64,000 nucleotides of DNA from Nonomuraea typhae (GTDB lineage Bacteria > Actinomycetota > Actinomycetes > Streptosporangiales > Streptosporangiaceae). Positions 43,670-52,400 of this stretch are shown here, one piece after another (position 1 is the first letter of the stretch; each line of letters starts with the position of its first letter). The translations under genes and the position numbers were made by a program. Location of the stretch: NCBI RefSeq assembly GCF_009760925.1, contig NZ_VRLV01000019.1, positions 1 to 64,000 on the forward strand, in the 5' to 3' direction. Below the pieces are notes generated by a model. The model was not told the DNA's origin, did not search any database, and saw only the letters and a list, made by a program, of their open reading frames with translations.

Positions 43670-46228
43670 TTAACTCGGGCCGAGCAACCTGGCCAGCTCC
43701 GTCCTCGTCGATACGCCCAGCTTCGGGAAGGCCCGGTACAGGTGATGGCCCACGGTCTTCGGGCTCAGGAAGAGCTGGGCGCCGATCTCCTTGTTCGTGG
43801 CGCCCGTCGCGGCCAGCCGTACGACCTGGAGTTCCTGCGGGGTGAGGGCGGCCAGCGCGTCCGGCGCCGCCTGCGCGCCGCTCTCGCCCGCCGCGCGCAG
43901 CTCGTTGCGGGCGTGCTCGGCCCACGGGCGCGCGCCCGCGCTCTCGAACGTCTCCAGCGCGGCCCGCAACTGAGTGCGCGCCTCGGCCTTGCGCCGCTCG
44001 CGGCGCAGCCACTCGCCGAACAGCAGCCGGCTGCGCGCCTGCTCGAACGGCCGCTCGTCCTCGCGTACGGCCAGCGCGAAGTACGGCTCCGGCTCCTCGG
44101 CCAGCAGCGCGTGACAGCGGGCCAGCGCCGCCTCGGCCCACGGCCGTCCGGCGGCCCGCGCCCAGCGCTCGAACCGGTCCAGCGGCGCCGCCGCCCGGTC
44201 CGGGCTGCCCATGCGCACCGCCGCCTCGACCTGGTCGGGGACGAAGTAGAGCGCGTGGTTGTCCCCGGCGAGCTGCTCCATGCGCTCCAGGGCGGGCCCG
44301 AAGTGACCGCGGGCGAGCTCCAGCAGCGCGCCGGCCCGATCGGCCCACTCGCCCTCGCCGCCGGCCTCCTCCCCGCGCACCGCCGCCAGCAGCGCGAGCA
44401 GCCCGCGGGCGTGGACCTCGCGCTGACGCTGGCCGGTGTCCCTCGCGATGCGGACGGTCTCGTCCACCGTGGCCGCCGCCTCGTGGAAGCGGCCCAGGAA
44501 GAACTCCGCCTCGGCCAGCGGTCCCAGCACCCCGGCCAGCCAGCCGATCATGCCGCGCCGCCGGAACTCGGCGGCCAGCACCCGCATCGTCTCGTGCGAT
44601 CGGGCGAAGTCGCCGCCGAAGAAGTCCACCATGACCGTCGCCAGCCGCTCGCCGACCATGCCCGCGCGCCGCTGGGGCATCGCGGCGACGTTCGCGCGCA
44701 GGATCCGCAGCCCCTCGCCCGGGTCGCCGGACATCAGCTCGGCCGCCCCGCCGATGGCCGCCGCCAGCGCCTCCTGCCCGGGCATGGCGCCCAGCAGCTC
44801 GTGCACGCGCCGCATGCCGTCCGGGTCGGCCAGCGTCCAGGCCGCCCGCGCCGCGTCGGCGAGCAGCCGGGTGCGCTCCTCTCCCCCCGCGCGGACGGCC
44901 GCCTCGATCAGGATCGTGTACGCCGCCTGCGCGTCGCCGTCCTCGAAGGCGACCTTGGCCCGCAGTGTCGCCAGCGCGTCCGGGTCGGCGGTCAGCAGCA
45001 GCGCCTCCCCGACCAGCGCGCCGGCCCGCCCGTTCTGGCCCGCGTCCGCCGCGACCTGCGCCGCCTCGGTCAGCCGCCGCAGCCTCCGCTCCGGATCCGG
45101 TGTCAGATGCGCCGCGCGTTCCAGCGCGGCCGCCGCCGAGGCGTACCCGGTCCGCTCCCGCGCCCGCCCGGCCGCCGCCTCCAGCCCCGCCGCCGCCTCC
45201 TCGTCCGGCCCGGTGGCCGCCGCGGCCAGCTGCCACGCCCGCCGGTCCGGGTCCGTCGCGGTGCGCGCGAGCGCCTTGTGTACGGCCAGCCGCTCGATGA
45301 ACCCGGCGCCCTGGTAGGCGGCGGCCCTGGTCAGCGAATGCCGGAACGTCACGGTCGCCCCCCTGACCGTGACCAGCCCTTCGGCCTGGGCCAGGGCGTC
45401 GTCGGGCAGCCCCAGCTCCCGCGTCGCCGCCAGGATCGTGCCCAGCTCGCCGGAGTCCGCGGCGGCCGCCACCACGAGCGCGCTGCGCGCCTGCGGGGGC
45501 AGCCCGGCGATCCGTTTCTCGAACGCCTCCTGCAGGCGGCGCGGCAGCGGCAGCGGGCCCGGCTCTCCGGCCGCCGCCGCGGGCAGTTCGAGCAGGGCCA
45601 GCGGGTTCCCGCCCGACTCCTCGACCACGCGGTCCCTGACATGCGGCGGCAGGCCGGGCACGCTTCCGTCCAGCAGTTCCAGGGCGGCCGTCCGGTCCAG
45701 CCCCTCGACCCTGAGCTCCGGCAGGCCCGCCAGCGCCGCGTCGTCCCGGGCGGAGGCCAGCACGACCACGCCCTCGGCGTGCAGGCGGCGGGCGGTGAAC
45801 AGCAGGGCCTCGGCCGAGGCCCGGTCCAGCCACTGCGCGTCGTCGACCAGGCAGAGCAGCGGGGCGTTGTCGGCCAGCAGCGTCAGCGTGGCCAGCCCGA
45901 TCATGAACCGGTCGGCCACCCCGCCGGTCGCCAGCCCGAAGGCCGTCCGCATCGCCGCGGCCTGCGGCTCGGGCAGGTCGTCGAGGCGGTCGAGCAGGGG
46001 GCGCAGGATCTGGTGCAGGGCGGCGAAGGGCAGCTCCGACTCGGTCGCGACCCCGGCTCCGCGCAGGACCAGGAACCCCTGGGCGGCCTCCTGCCGCGCC
46101 TGGTCGAGCAGGGCGGTCTTGCCGACGCCCGGCTCGCCGCGGACCACCAGGACGCCGCTGCCGCCGTCGCGGGCCACCGCGAACAGCCGCTCGATCTCCG
46201 CCATCTCCGTCACACGCCCGTAAAGCAC
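43670..46228 (-). CDS. Large LuxR-family regulator with AAA/STAND ATPase (LAL type)
   Basis: 852 residues. N-terminal ATPase with Walker A GEPGVGKT (31-38) and Walker B LLCLVDDAQWLD, a long TPR-like helical middle (about 300-770), and a C-terminal LuxR helix-turn-helix (LTPQELQVVRLAATGATNKE, then LSPKTVGHHLYRAFPKLGVS). It belongs to the large ATP-binding LuxR regulators common in actinobacteria. The GTG at 46228 begins the conserved LYGR motif. Downstream on the same strand, about 95 bp away, is the DUF1702/oxidoreductase pair, a candidate target (inference). Confidence 0.93.
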   Translation of the reverse strand: MLYGRVTEMAEIERLFAVARDGGSGVLVVRGEPGVGKTALLDQARQEAAQGFLVLRGAGVATESELPFAALHQILRPLLDRLDDLPEPQAAAMRTAFGLATGGVADRFMIGLATLTLLADNAPLLCLVDDAQWLDRASAEALLFTARRLHAEGVVVLASARDDAALAGLPELRVEGLDRTAALELLDGSVPGLPPHVRDRVVEESGGNPLALLELPAAAAGEPGPLPLPRRLQEAFEKRIAGLPPQARSALVVAAAADSGELGTILAATRELGLPDDALAQAEGLVTVRGATVTFRHSLTRAAAYQGAGFIERLAVHKALARTATDPDRRAWQLAAAATGPDEEAAAGLEAAAGRARERTGYASAAAALERAAHLTPDPERRLRRLTEAAQVAADAGQNGRAGALVGEALLLTADPDALATLRAKVAFEDGDAQAAYTILIEAAVRAGGEERTRLLADAARAAWTLADPDGMRRVHELLGAMPGQEALAAAIGGAAELMSGDPGEGLRILRANVAAMPQRRAGMVGERLATVMVDFFGGDFARSHETMRVLAAEFRRRGMIGWLAGVLGPLAEAEFFLGRFHEAAATVDETVRIARDTGQRQREVHARGLLALLAAVRGEEAGGEGEWADRAGALLELARGHFGPALERMEQLAGDNHALYFVPDQVEAAVRMGSPDRAAAPLDRFERWARAAGRPWAEAALARCHALLAEEPEPYFALAVREDERPFEQARSRLLFGEWLRRERRKAEARTQLRAALETFESAGARPWAEHARNELRAAGESGAQAAPDALAALTPQELQVVRLAATGATNKEIGAQLFLSPKTVGHHLYRAFPKLGVSTRTELARLLGPS

Positions 46229-46305
46229 GACGGAGAGGGTAACCGGTCCCGCCGGGTGTCCTCTCCTCAGATTGGCAAACCGGTCACAAGGGCATAAATC
46301 TGGAC

Positions 46306-47226
46306 ATGCGTGCCATCGCCATCTCCGGCTTCGGCCAAGAGCCCGAGCTGATGACCCTGCCCATCCCGGCCCCGAGACCCGACGACGTCCTCGTCCGGCT
46401 CCACGCCGCGGGTCTCAATCCCATCGACTGGAAGATCGCCGACGGCTCCTTCCGCACGTCCGCACAGGACTTCCCGCTCGTGCTCGGCATCGACGGCGCC
46501 GGCGTCGTGGACAAGGTCGGCCCGGCGGTGACCACGTTCCGCCCCGGCGACGAGGTCTACGGCCAGTTCCGCGGCAGCTACGCCGACTACGCCCTGGCCA
46601 CCCCGGTCCTCGCCCCGATGCCCAAAGGCATGATCTTCTCGCAGGCGGCGGCGGTGCCGATCGCCACCACGACCGCCTACAACCTGGTCGAAACGGCCAA
46701 GGTGATCCCCGGCCAGATCGTCCTGGTCTCCGGGGCCACGGGCGGCGTCGGCCAGCAGGCGGTGCAGTTCGCGGTCGGCGCGGGCGCGACGGTGATCGCC
46801 ACGGCCACCGCCGACATGGCCGAGCACATGCGCAGGCTCGGCGCGGCGGAACTGGTCGACCACACCCTGCGCCCGGTGGCCGAGCAGGTGCTCGCGCTCC
46901 ACCCGGGCGGCATCGACGCGGTGCTCGACGTGGTCAGCGCCGACCCGGTCGCGCTGACCGAGCTCGCCCAGACGGTACGGCCCGGCGGCACGGTGGCCAC
47001 CACGCTCTTCTCCGCCGACCCGGAGGCGCTGGCGGCCAGGGAGATCGTCGGCGTCAACCTCAACAACAAGGCCGGCGCCGAACTCCTGACGCTCGTCGCC
47101 GACCTGATCGACGCGGGCAAGCTCCTGGTCCGGATCGACAACCTGGTGTCCCTGCGGGACGCCCCGGCGGCCCTGGACCGGAACAAGGCGGGGCTGTCCC
47201 GCGGCAAGACGGTGATCGAGATCTAG
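46306..47226 (+). CDS. NADP-dependent zinc-free alcohol dehydrogenase/quinone oxidoreductase
   Basis: 306 residues. MDR-family fold: GroES-like domain (DDVLVRLHAAGLNPIDWKIA, GIDGAGVVDKVG) and Rossmann domain (VLVSGATGGVGQQAVQFAVG). The catalytic zinc cysteines are absent, which marks the quinone oxidoreductase branch. It probably reduces quinones or enones with NADPH. It is divergent from the LuxR regulator with 77 bp between starts. Confidence 0.9.
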   Translation: MRAIAISGFGQEPELMTLPIPAPRPDDVLVRLHAAGLNPIDWKIADGSFRTSAQDFPLVLGIDGAGVVDKVGPAVTTFRPGDEVYGQFRGSYADYALATPVLAPMPKGMIFSQAAAVPIATTTAYNLVETAKVIPGQIVLVSGATGGVGQQAVQFAVGAGATVIATATADMAEHMRRLGAAELVDHTLRPVAEQVLALHPGGIDAVLDVVSADPVALTELAQTVRPGGTVATTLFSADPEALAAREIVGVNLNNKAGAELLTLVADLIDAGKLLVRIDNLVSLRDAPAALDRNKAGLSRGKTVIEI

Positions 47227-47396
47227 CTCCGTGGTCCGGAGACGCGAGAAGCCGCGCATCGCCGCCCGGACCCTTCCCAGGCGGCTCACGCACGGCACTT
47301 TCCCGCCCGCCGTATCACGACGGGTCTCTTGTCACGCCCGTGCCCGGCGGGGCACTTTCACGCCCGTTCCAACCCCGTGCCGACGTCCAGGCGCGC

Positions 47397-47564
47397 TCAA
47401 CGCGCGTGCTCGGACTCCTGGTCGTGCGGCGTGGCGGGGTTGTCGTCACCCGACGCGTCGGAGGACAACTCCCTGCGCAGCGCGTCGATGTCGATGTGCT
47501 GACTGGTGTACTTCAACTCGCGAGCGACCTTGGTCTGCTTCGCCTTCTGTCTTCCTCGGCCCAT
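47397..47564 (-). CDS. DUF3073 family small protein
   Basis: 55 residues: MGRGRQKAKQTKVARELKYT followed by an acidic half ending in SEHAR. This is the DUF3073 family, widespread and conserved in actinobacteria. GGGAG lies 5 nt upstream of the ATG. Basic first half, acidic second half, no membrane segment. Function unknown. Confidence 0.92.
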   Translation of the reverse strand: MGRGRQKAKQTKVARELKYTSQHIDIDALRRELSSDASGDDNPATPHDQESEHAR

Positions 47565-47651
47565 GGCAACTCCCTATTCCCCGGGTGTCATCCTAACCAA
47601 CGACATTGCGACTTGAACAATTATGCAACTGCGCTGGACTAGCCTGGAAGC

Positions 47652-47987
47652 ATGCCCGTCCCGCTCTACCAGGCAAAGGCCGACTTCTTCAGGACGCTCG
47701 GCCACCCCGCTCGCATAAGGGTGCTGGAACTTCTCCAGGAGGGGCCACTTCCGGTCCGGGACCTCCTGGCCCAGATCGACATCGAGGCCTCGAGCCTGTC
47801 ACAGCAACTGGCGGTCCTGCGCAGGGCCGGGGTCGTGAGCGCGGCCAGGGAGGGGAGTACCGTCGTGTACTCCCTGGCCACACCGGAGCTGGCCGATCTG
47901 CTCGACGCGGTGCGCCGCATTCTCACCGAGATGCTGGTGGACCAGGGCGAGCTGCTGGCCGAGCTGAGGGCGGAATCTCACGGCTGA
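47652..47987 (+). CDS. ArsR-family winged-helix regulator
   Basis: 111 residues: FFRTLGHPARIRVLELLQEG, VRDLLAQIDIEASSLSQQLA, VLRRAGVVSAAREGSTVVYS. The typical metal-binding cysteines are absent, so it is probably not a metal sensor. An AT-rich segment with TTG-N10-CAA lies just upstream. It is divergent from DUF3073 and convergent with the membrane protein that follows, sharing 10 bp at the ends. Confidence 0.9.
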   Translation: MPVPLYQAKADFFRTLGHPARIRVLELLQEGPLPVRDLLAQIDIEASSLSQQLAVLRRAGVVSAAREGSTVVYSLATPELADLLDAVRRILTEMLVDQGELLAELRAESHG

Positions 47988-48538
47988 GCCGCGAACCTCG
48001 CCTGCACGCGCTTGGGGTACCAGGCCGTGAACACCGCAGGGGCCGCGAACGTGACCGCCTTGATGGTGATGACCAGGGCGGTCGCGTGCGGCGCCACGCT
48101 CATGACCCAGGTCAGCGCGGCCGCGGCGATCGTGAACGCGCCGGCCCAGACCGCGGTGATGACGGCGTTGACCTTGTAGAAGGCCGGCAGGGCGTGGATC
48201 TCCGGCGGCGCCATGGTCTTGGCGATGCCCATGGTGAACGGCTTGCGGATGGCCAGCGAGCCCCATGCGGTCCCGGCCAGCCAGAGGTTCACCAGGGCCG
48301 GGCCGTACAGCATGAGCGGGGAGTGCGGGGCGGCCAGCGAGATCACCGTGATGATGGCGAAGAAGACGGCGGCGCTGGCCTCGATGACCATCTCGTCCCA
48401 GGCCCTGCCCTTGATCTTGTCCTTGGCGACCAGCAGCAGCGCCGTGGCGAGGCCGACGATCGCGCCCCATCGCCATTCGTCACTGGTCGCGATGATGGCG
48501 TACACGATCCAGGGTGCGAATCCCAGCAGGCCGGGCAT
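47978..48538 (-). CDS. Six-helix integral membrane protein of unknown function
   Basis: About 186 residues from ATG 48538, preceded by AAGGAG at 6 nt. Five to six hydrophobic helices with short loops and a DKIKGRAWDEMVIEASAAVF segment between helices 2 and 3; it somewhat resembles intracellular-septation-type (YciB-like) proteins, but I cannot assign a family. It is divergent from a PadR regulator, which may control it (75 bp between starts). Confidence 0.7.
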   Translation of the reverse strand: MPGLLGFAPWIVYAIIATSDEWRWGAIVGLATALLLVAKDKIKGRAWDEMVIEASAAVFFAIITVISLAAPHSPLMLYGPALVNLWLAGTAWGSLAIRKPFTMGIAKTMAPPEIHALPAFYKVNAVITAVWAGAFTIAAAALTWVMSVAPHATALVITIKAVTFAAPAVFTAWYPKRVQARFAAQP

Positions 48539-48613
48539 CTGTGACTCCTTCGACATTCCACATTAGACCTGTCGAAAGTAGAACCTTCTCTCGAGATATG
48601 TCAACATAGGAAT

Positions 48614-49126
48614 ATGAGTCTTCGCCATGCAGTCCTGGGCCTGCTCACCGAGGGGCCCGCGAGCGGATACGACCTGCTCAAGCTCTTCGACGCCTCGCTG
48701 AGCAACGTCTGGCCGGCCACGCAGAGCCAGCTCTACGGCGAGCTGAGCAAGCTCGCCGACGCCGGGCTCATCAGCGTCTCCGCCGAGGGGCCGCGCGGCC
48801 GCAAGGAGTATGCCCTCAACGACGAAGGGCTCGCCGAGCTGCGGCGATGGATGCTCGAGGTGGAGCCCACCAGACCCCTGCGGAACGACATGCTGCTGCG
48901 GGTCTTCTTCCTGGCCCAGGTCGACCCCGAGCAGGCGCGCTCCTACATCCGCGACCAGGCCGCGATCGGGCGCAAGTACCAGGAGCACCTGGAGGGCATC
49001 CGCGAGCGCATCGGGAGCGGCACGGACAACCTCTCCACGTACGGCCGGCTCGCCCTGGAGTGGGGCCTGCGCTTCTCCAGGACCCAGCAGGAGTGGGCCG
49101 AATGGGCCGAAGAACAGATCCGTTAG
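48614..49126 (+). CDS. PadR-family transcriptional regulator
   Basis: 170 residues. Winged helix at the N-terminus (MSLRHAVLGLLTEGPASGYD, LFDASLSNVWPATQSQLYGE, LADAGLISV) and the coiled C-terminal vir_act_alpha_C-type dimerisation region. An 8-bp palindrome TCTCGAGA lies 17 nt ahead of the start, in the gap to the divergent membrane protein. menB begins 10 bp after the stop. Confidence 0.92.
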   Translation: MSLRHAVLGLLTEGPASGYDLLKLFDASLSNVWPATQSQLYGELSKLADAGLISVSAEGPRGRKEYALNDEGLAELRRWMLEVEPTRPLRNDMLLRVFFLAQVDPEQARSYIRDQAAIGRKYQEHLEGIRERIGSGTDNLSTYGRLALEWGLRFSRTQQEWAEWAEEQIR

Positions 49127-49136
49127 GCTCGGCGGC

Positions 49137-50015
49137 ATGGTCTCCGAGCTGTTCGATCCCAAGGCGTGGAAGGAAGTCGACGGCTTCGACTTCACCGACA
49201 TCACCTACCATCGCGCCGTCGACCAGGGCACGGTCCGGATCGCGTTCAACCGCCCCGAAGTGCGCAACGCCTTCCGCCCCCAGACCGTCGACGAGCTCTA
49301 CACGGCCTTCGACCACGCCAGGCAGAGCACCGACGTCGGCTGCGTGCTGCTGACCGGCAACGGCCCCTCACCCAAGGACGGCGGCTGGGCGTTCTGCTCC
49401 GGCGGCGACCAGCGCATCCGCGGCAAGGACGGCTACCAGTACGCCGACGGCACCCCCGCCACCGGCCGCCTGCACATCCTCGAGGTCCAGCGGCTCATCC
49501 GCTTCATGCCGAAGGTGGTCATCTGCGTGGTGCCCGGCTGGGCGGCGGGCGGCGGCCACAGCCTGCACGTGGTGGCCGATCTCACCCTGGCCTCGCGCGA
49601 GCACGCCCGCTTCAAGCAGACCGACGCCGACGTGGCCAGCTTCGACGGCGGGTTCGGCTCGGCCTACCTGGCCCGCCAGGTCGGGCAGAAGTTCGCCCGG
49701 GAGATCTTCTTCCTCGGCGACGCCTACACCGCCGAGGACGCCCACCGGATGGGCATGGTCAACGCCGTCGTGCCGCACGCCGAGCTGGAGAGCACGGCTC
49801 TGGAGTGGGCCGGGAAAATCAATGGCAAGTCGCCCACCGCCCAGCGCATGCTGAAGTACGCCTTCAACCTCATCGACGACGGCCTGGTCGGACAGCAGGT
49901 CTTCGCGGGTGAGGCGACCCGGCTGGCGTACATGACCGACGAGGCGGCGGAGGGTCGCGACTCCTTCCTGGAGAAGCGCGAGCCCGACTGGTCGCCTTTC
50001 CCCTGGCACTTCTAG
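49137..50015 (+). CDS. menB: 1,4-dihydroxy-2-naphthoyl-CoA synthase
   Basis: 292 residues, crotonase fold. It closes the second ring of menaquinone by converting o-succinylbenzoyl-CoA to DHNA-CoA. Diagnostic blocks: FNRPEVRNAFRPQTVDELY, GGWAFCSGGDQRIRG, VVPGWAAGGGHSLHVVADLT, DADVASFDGGFGSAYLARQV and the C-terminal FLEKREPDWSPFPW. The other men genes are not in the window. Nitrate reductase (17-23.6 kb) uses menaquinol, which gives a metabolic link. Confidence 0.96.
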   Translation: MVSELFDPKAWKEVDGFDFTDITYHRAVDQGTVRIAFNRPEVRNAFRPQTVDELYTAFDHARQSTDVGCVLLTGNGPSPKDGGWAFCSGGDQRIRGKDGYQYADGTPATGRLHILEVQRLIRFMPKVVICVVPGWAAGGGHSLHVVADLTLASREHARFKQTDADVASFDGGFGSAYLARQVGQKFAREIFFLGDAYTAEDAHRMGMVNAVVPHAELESTALEWAGKINGKSPTAQRMLKYAFNLIDDGLVGQQVFAGEATRLAYMTDEAAEGRDSFLEKREPDWSPFPWHF

Positions 50016-50022
50016 GACGTTC

Positions 50023-50946
50023 GTGACGAAGATCGAAGTACCCAGCAAGCTCATCGCCAACCACGACGAGATCGGCGAAGGCGAGGAGGGCGGCCCCACC
50101 TGGATCGCCGGCCTGCCTGCGCTGGCCGCACGCTATCTGGACGCGTGGGATCTGAGACCCGACGGGTCTTCGATGCACGGCTACGTCTCCCTGGTGCTGC
50201 CCGTGGTGCGCGCCGACGGCACGCCGGCGGCGCTCAAGCTGCAGCCGGTCAACGACGAGAACGCCACCGAGGCGATGGGCCTGAAGACCTGGGACGGCGA
50301 CGGCATCGTCCGGCTGCTCCGGGAGGACCCGTCCACCGGCACCCTGCTGCTCGAACGGCTGGACGGCGGGCGCTCGCTGGCCGACGTCCCCGACGACACC
50401 AAGGCGCTGACCATCCTCACCGAGTTGCTGGCCCGCCTGGTGGAGCACCAGGCGCCGCCCGGCATGCGGCGCCTGGCCGACATCGCCGGGGACATGCTCG
50501 CCGAGATTCCGGCGGCCGTGGCGAAGCTGGAGAAGGACGGCGACCGGACCTGGCTCACCACCATGGGCGCGGTGGTCGCCGAGCTGGCCGACGAGCCCGG
50601 CGACCGGCTGCTCCACTGGGACCTGCACTTCGAGAACGTCCTGGCCGCCGGGCGCGAGCCGTGGCTGGCCATCGACCCCAAGCCGCTGGCCGGCGACCCG
50701 GGCTTCGACCTGTGGCCCGCCCTGGACAACCGCTGGGACGACCTGGTCGCCACCGGTGACGTGCACCGGGCCGTGCGCAAGAGGTTCGACCTGATGGTCG
50801 ACCGGCTCGCGCTCGACCCGCGCCGCGCGGCCGGCTGGACGTACGGCCGGCTGCTGCAGAACGCGCTGTGGGACATCCAGGACGGCGAGACCGAACTGGA
50901 CGAGGACCAGCTCGCGATCGGCGAGGCGCTGCGCCCGCGCCTCTGA
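50023..50946 (+). CDS. APH(6)/hydroxyurea-phosphotransferase-like kinase
   Basis: 307 residues. Fold of the aminoglycoside/hydroxyurea resistance kinase family: an N-lobe lysine in AALKLQP, the catalytic loop LLHWDLHFENVL (Brenner HxDxxxxN pattern) and the metal aspartate in AIDPKPLAGDPGFDLW. Proteins of this type phosphorylate aminoglycosides such as streptomycin, but many chromosomal members have unknown substrates. It starts with GTG 8 bp after menB, so it is in the menB transcript. Confidence 0.85.
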   Translation: MTKIEVPSKLIANHDEIGEGEEGGPTWIAGLPALAARYLDAWDLRPDGSSMHGYVSLVLPVVRADGTPAALKLQPVNDENATEAMGLKTWDGDGIVRLLREDPSTGTLLLERLDGGRSLADVPDDTKALTILTELLARLVEHQAPPGMRRLADIAGDMLAEIPAAVAKLEKDGDRTWLTTMGAVVAELADEPGDRLLHWDLHFENVLAAGREPWLAIDPKPLAGDPGFDLWPALDNRWDDLVATGDVHRAVRKRFDLMVDRLALDPRRAAGWTYGRLLQNALWDIQDGETELDEDQLAIGEALRPRL

Positions 50947-50948
50947 GG

Positions 50949-51452
50949 TCACCTCCAGGTGCTCGGGTAGGCGTGCCCCGGCAACACCTTCCCGAGCACC
51001 ACCCCGCCGGCGATCACGACGACGCTGGCCAGGAGCACCGGGTTCAGCAGGTAGAGCGGCTCCGGCGCGGTGAGCCCGACCAGCGCCGCCGTGGCGGCCG
51101 CGGGCGGGTGCGGGGCCCTGAGCAGCATCATCGGCGCCGTGGACAGGGCGGCGGCCACGGCCGCCGCCCACACCGACGGCCCGGCCACCGCGACGATGAC
51201 GAGGGCCAGCGCCGTGGCGGTGAGGTGCCCGAGCACGATGCTGCGCGGTTGCGCGAACGGCACCCCCGGTGCCAGCGCCACGATGCCCGCCGAGGCCGCG
51301 AACGGCAGGGCGAACAACGCCAGCCCGGTGGCGGTGGTGATCCCGGCCAGCAGCAGGAGCCCGGCGAGGGCCGCCGTGGTCGCGGTCACCACGTTCTTGA
51401 GCGGTGGCACCGGCGCCTTGGGTTGCGGCGCCGGCGTCTTGAGCGGTGTCAT
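50949..51452 (-). CDS. HPP-family integral membrane protein
   Basis: 167 residues with four to five helices and the family block LLRAPHPPAAATAALVGL. HPP proteins have been linked to nitrite transport in plants and cyanobacteria; the role here is unknown. It begins 5 bp after the stop of the alpha/beta hydrolase, so the two are co-transcribed, and ends 2 bp from the convergent kinase. Confidence 0.87.
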   Translation of the reverse strand: MTPLKTPAPQPKAPVPPLKNVVTATTAALAGLLLLAGITTATGLALFALPFAASAGIVALAPGVPFAQPRSIVLGHLTATALALVIVAVAGPSVWAAAVAAALSTAPMMLLRAPHPPAAATAALVGLTAPEPLYLLNPVLLASVVVIAGGVVLGKVLPGHAYPSTWR

Positions 51453-51457
51453 CGGCG

Positions 51458-52312
51458 TCAGTCCGACAGCGAGCGCAGGAAGTCGCGGATCAGGGCCGCG
51501 CTCTGCCGCAGCCGGGTGGTGAACGGGAAGTGCCCGGCGTCGAGCAGATGGATGCGGGCGTCCTTCACGTCCCGGGCGTAGGCGCGGGCGCCGTCCGGCC
51601 CGAAGATCTGGTCGTTGCGGCCCCAGATCGCCAGAACCGGCGGCTGATGGGTGCGCAGGTACTCCTGCCAGGCCGGGTAGTGGCCGGGGTTGGTGCCGTA
51701 GTCCAGGAAGAGCGCGAGCTGGATCTCCTGGTTGCCCGGCCGGTCGAGCAGCGCCTGGTCGAACGCCTCCTTGTCGGGATTGACCAGGGAGGCGTCGGGG
51801 ACGCCGTGGGTGTACTGCCAGTGGGTGGCGTCCCTGGTCAGCATGGAGCGCAGGGCGTCGCCGTTCTCCTTGGACGGCTCGGCCCAGTAGGCCCGGATCG
51901 GCTCCCAGAACGGGGTCAGGCCCTCGTCGTAGGCGTTGCCGTTCTGGCTGACGATGCCGGTGACACGCTCGGGGTGGCGCAGGGCGAGGCGGAAGCCCAC
52001 GGGTGCGCCGTAGTCGTGCACGTGGAGCGCGTAGCGGTCGACGCCGAGGGATTCGAGAAGCCCGTCCACGATGTCGGCCAGGTGGTCGAAGGTGTACTCC
52101 CACTGGTCGGCGGCCGGGGCGTCGCTGTGGCCGTAGCCCGGGTAGTCGGGGGCGATCAGGTGGAACTCGTCGGCCAGTTCGGTGATCAGCTCCTGATAGG
52201 CGATCGACGAGGTCGGGAAGCCGTGCAGCAGGACCAGCGTGGGGGCTGACGGGTCGCCGGCCTCCCGGTAGAAGACGTTCAGCCCCTCGACGACCGCGGT
52301 GCGGTAACGCAT
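51458..52312 (-). CDS. Alpha/beta hydrolase (epoxide hydrolase/haloalkane dehalogenase-like)
   Basis: 284 residues. Oxyanion segment LLHGFPTS (29-36), nucleophile elbow HVHD100YGAPVG with aspartate, and the late histidine in DAGHFPFT. An aspartate nucleophile points to the epoxide-hydrolase or dehalogenase branch. Cytoplasmic. It is divergent from a CGNR zinc-finger regulator; the gap holds a clear dyad operator, so induction of this gene by that regulator is likely (inference). Confidence 0.88.
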   Translation of the reverse strand: MRYRTAVVEGLNVFYREAGDPSAPTLVLLHGFPTSSIAYQELITELADEFHLIAPDYPGYGHSDAPAADQWEYTFDHLADIVDGLLESLGVDRYALHVHDYGAPVGFRLALRHPERVTGIVSQNGNAYDEGLTPFWEPIRAYWAEPSKENGDALRSMLTRDATHWQYTHGVPDASLVNPDKEAFDQALLDRPGNQEIQLALFLDYGTNPGHYPAWQEYLRTHQPPVLAIWGRNDQIFGPDGARAYARDVKDARIHLLDAGHFPFTTRLRQSAALIRDFLRSLSD

Positions 52313-52321
52313 GCCTACTCC

Positions 52322-52375
52322 TTAACCGGTAAAAATCTCTTTGCCGGTTAAGTGATAGCATGGTCAGGGTTAACC
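52322..52375. promoter_or_regulatory. Operator dyads between hydrolase and CGNR genes
   Basis: TTAACCGG (52322-52329) and CCGGTTAA (52344-52351) form a perfect dyad with a 14-nt spacer; a second palindrome GGTTAACC follows at 52368-52375. These share the TTAACC core and sit in the 88-bp divergent gap. Confidence 0.7.
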
Positions 52376-52400
52376 AGTCAAATCGGTTTGAGGGGTTAGG

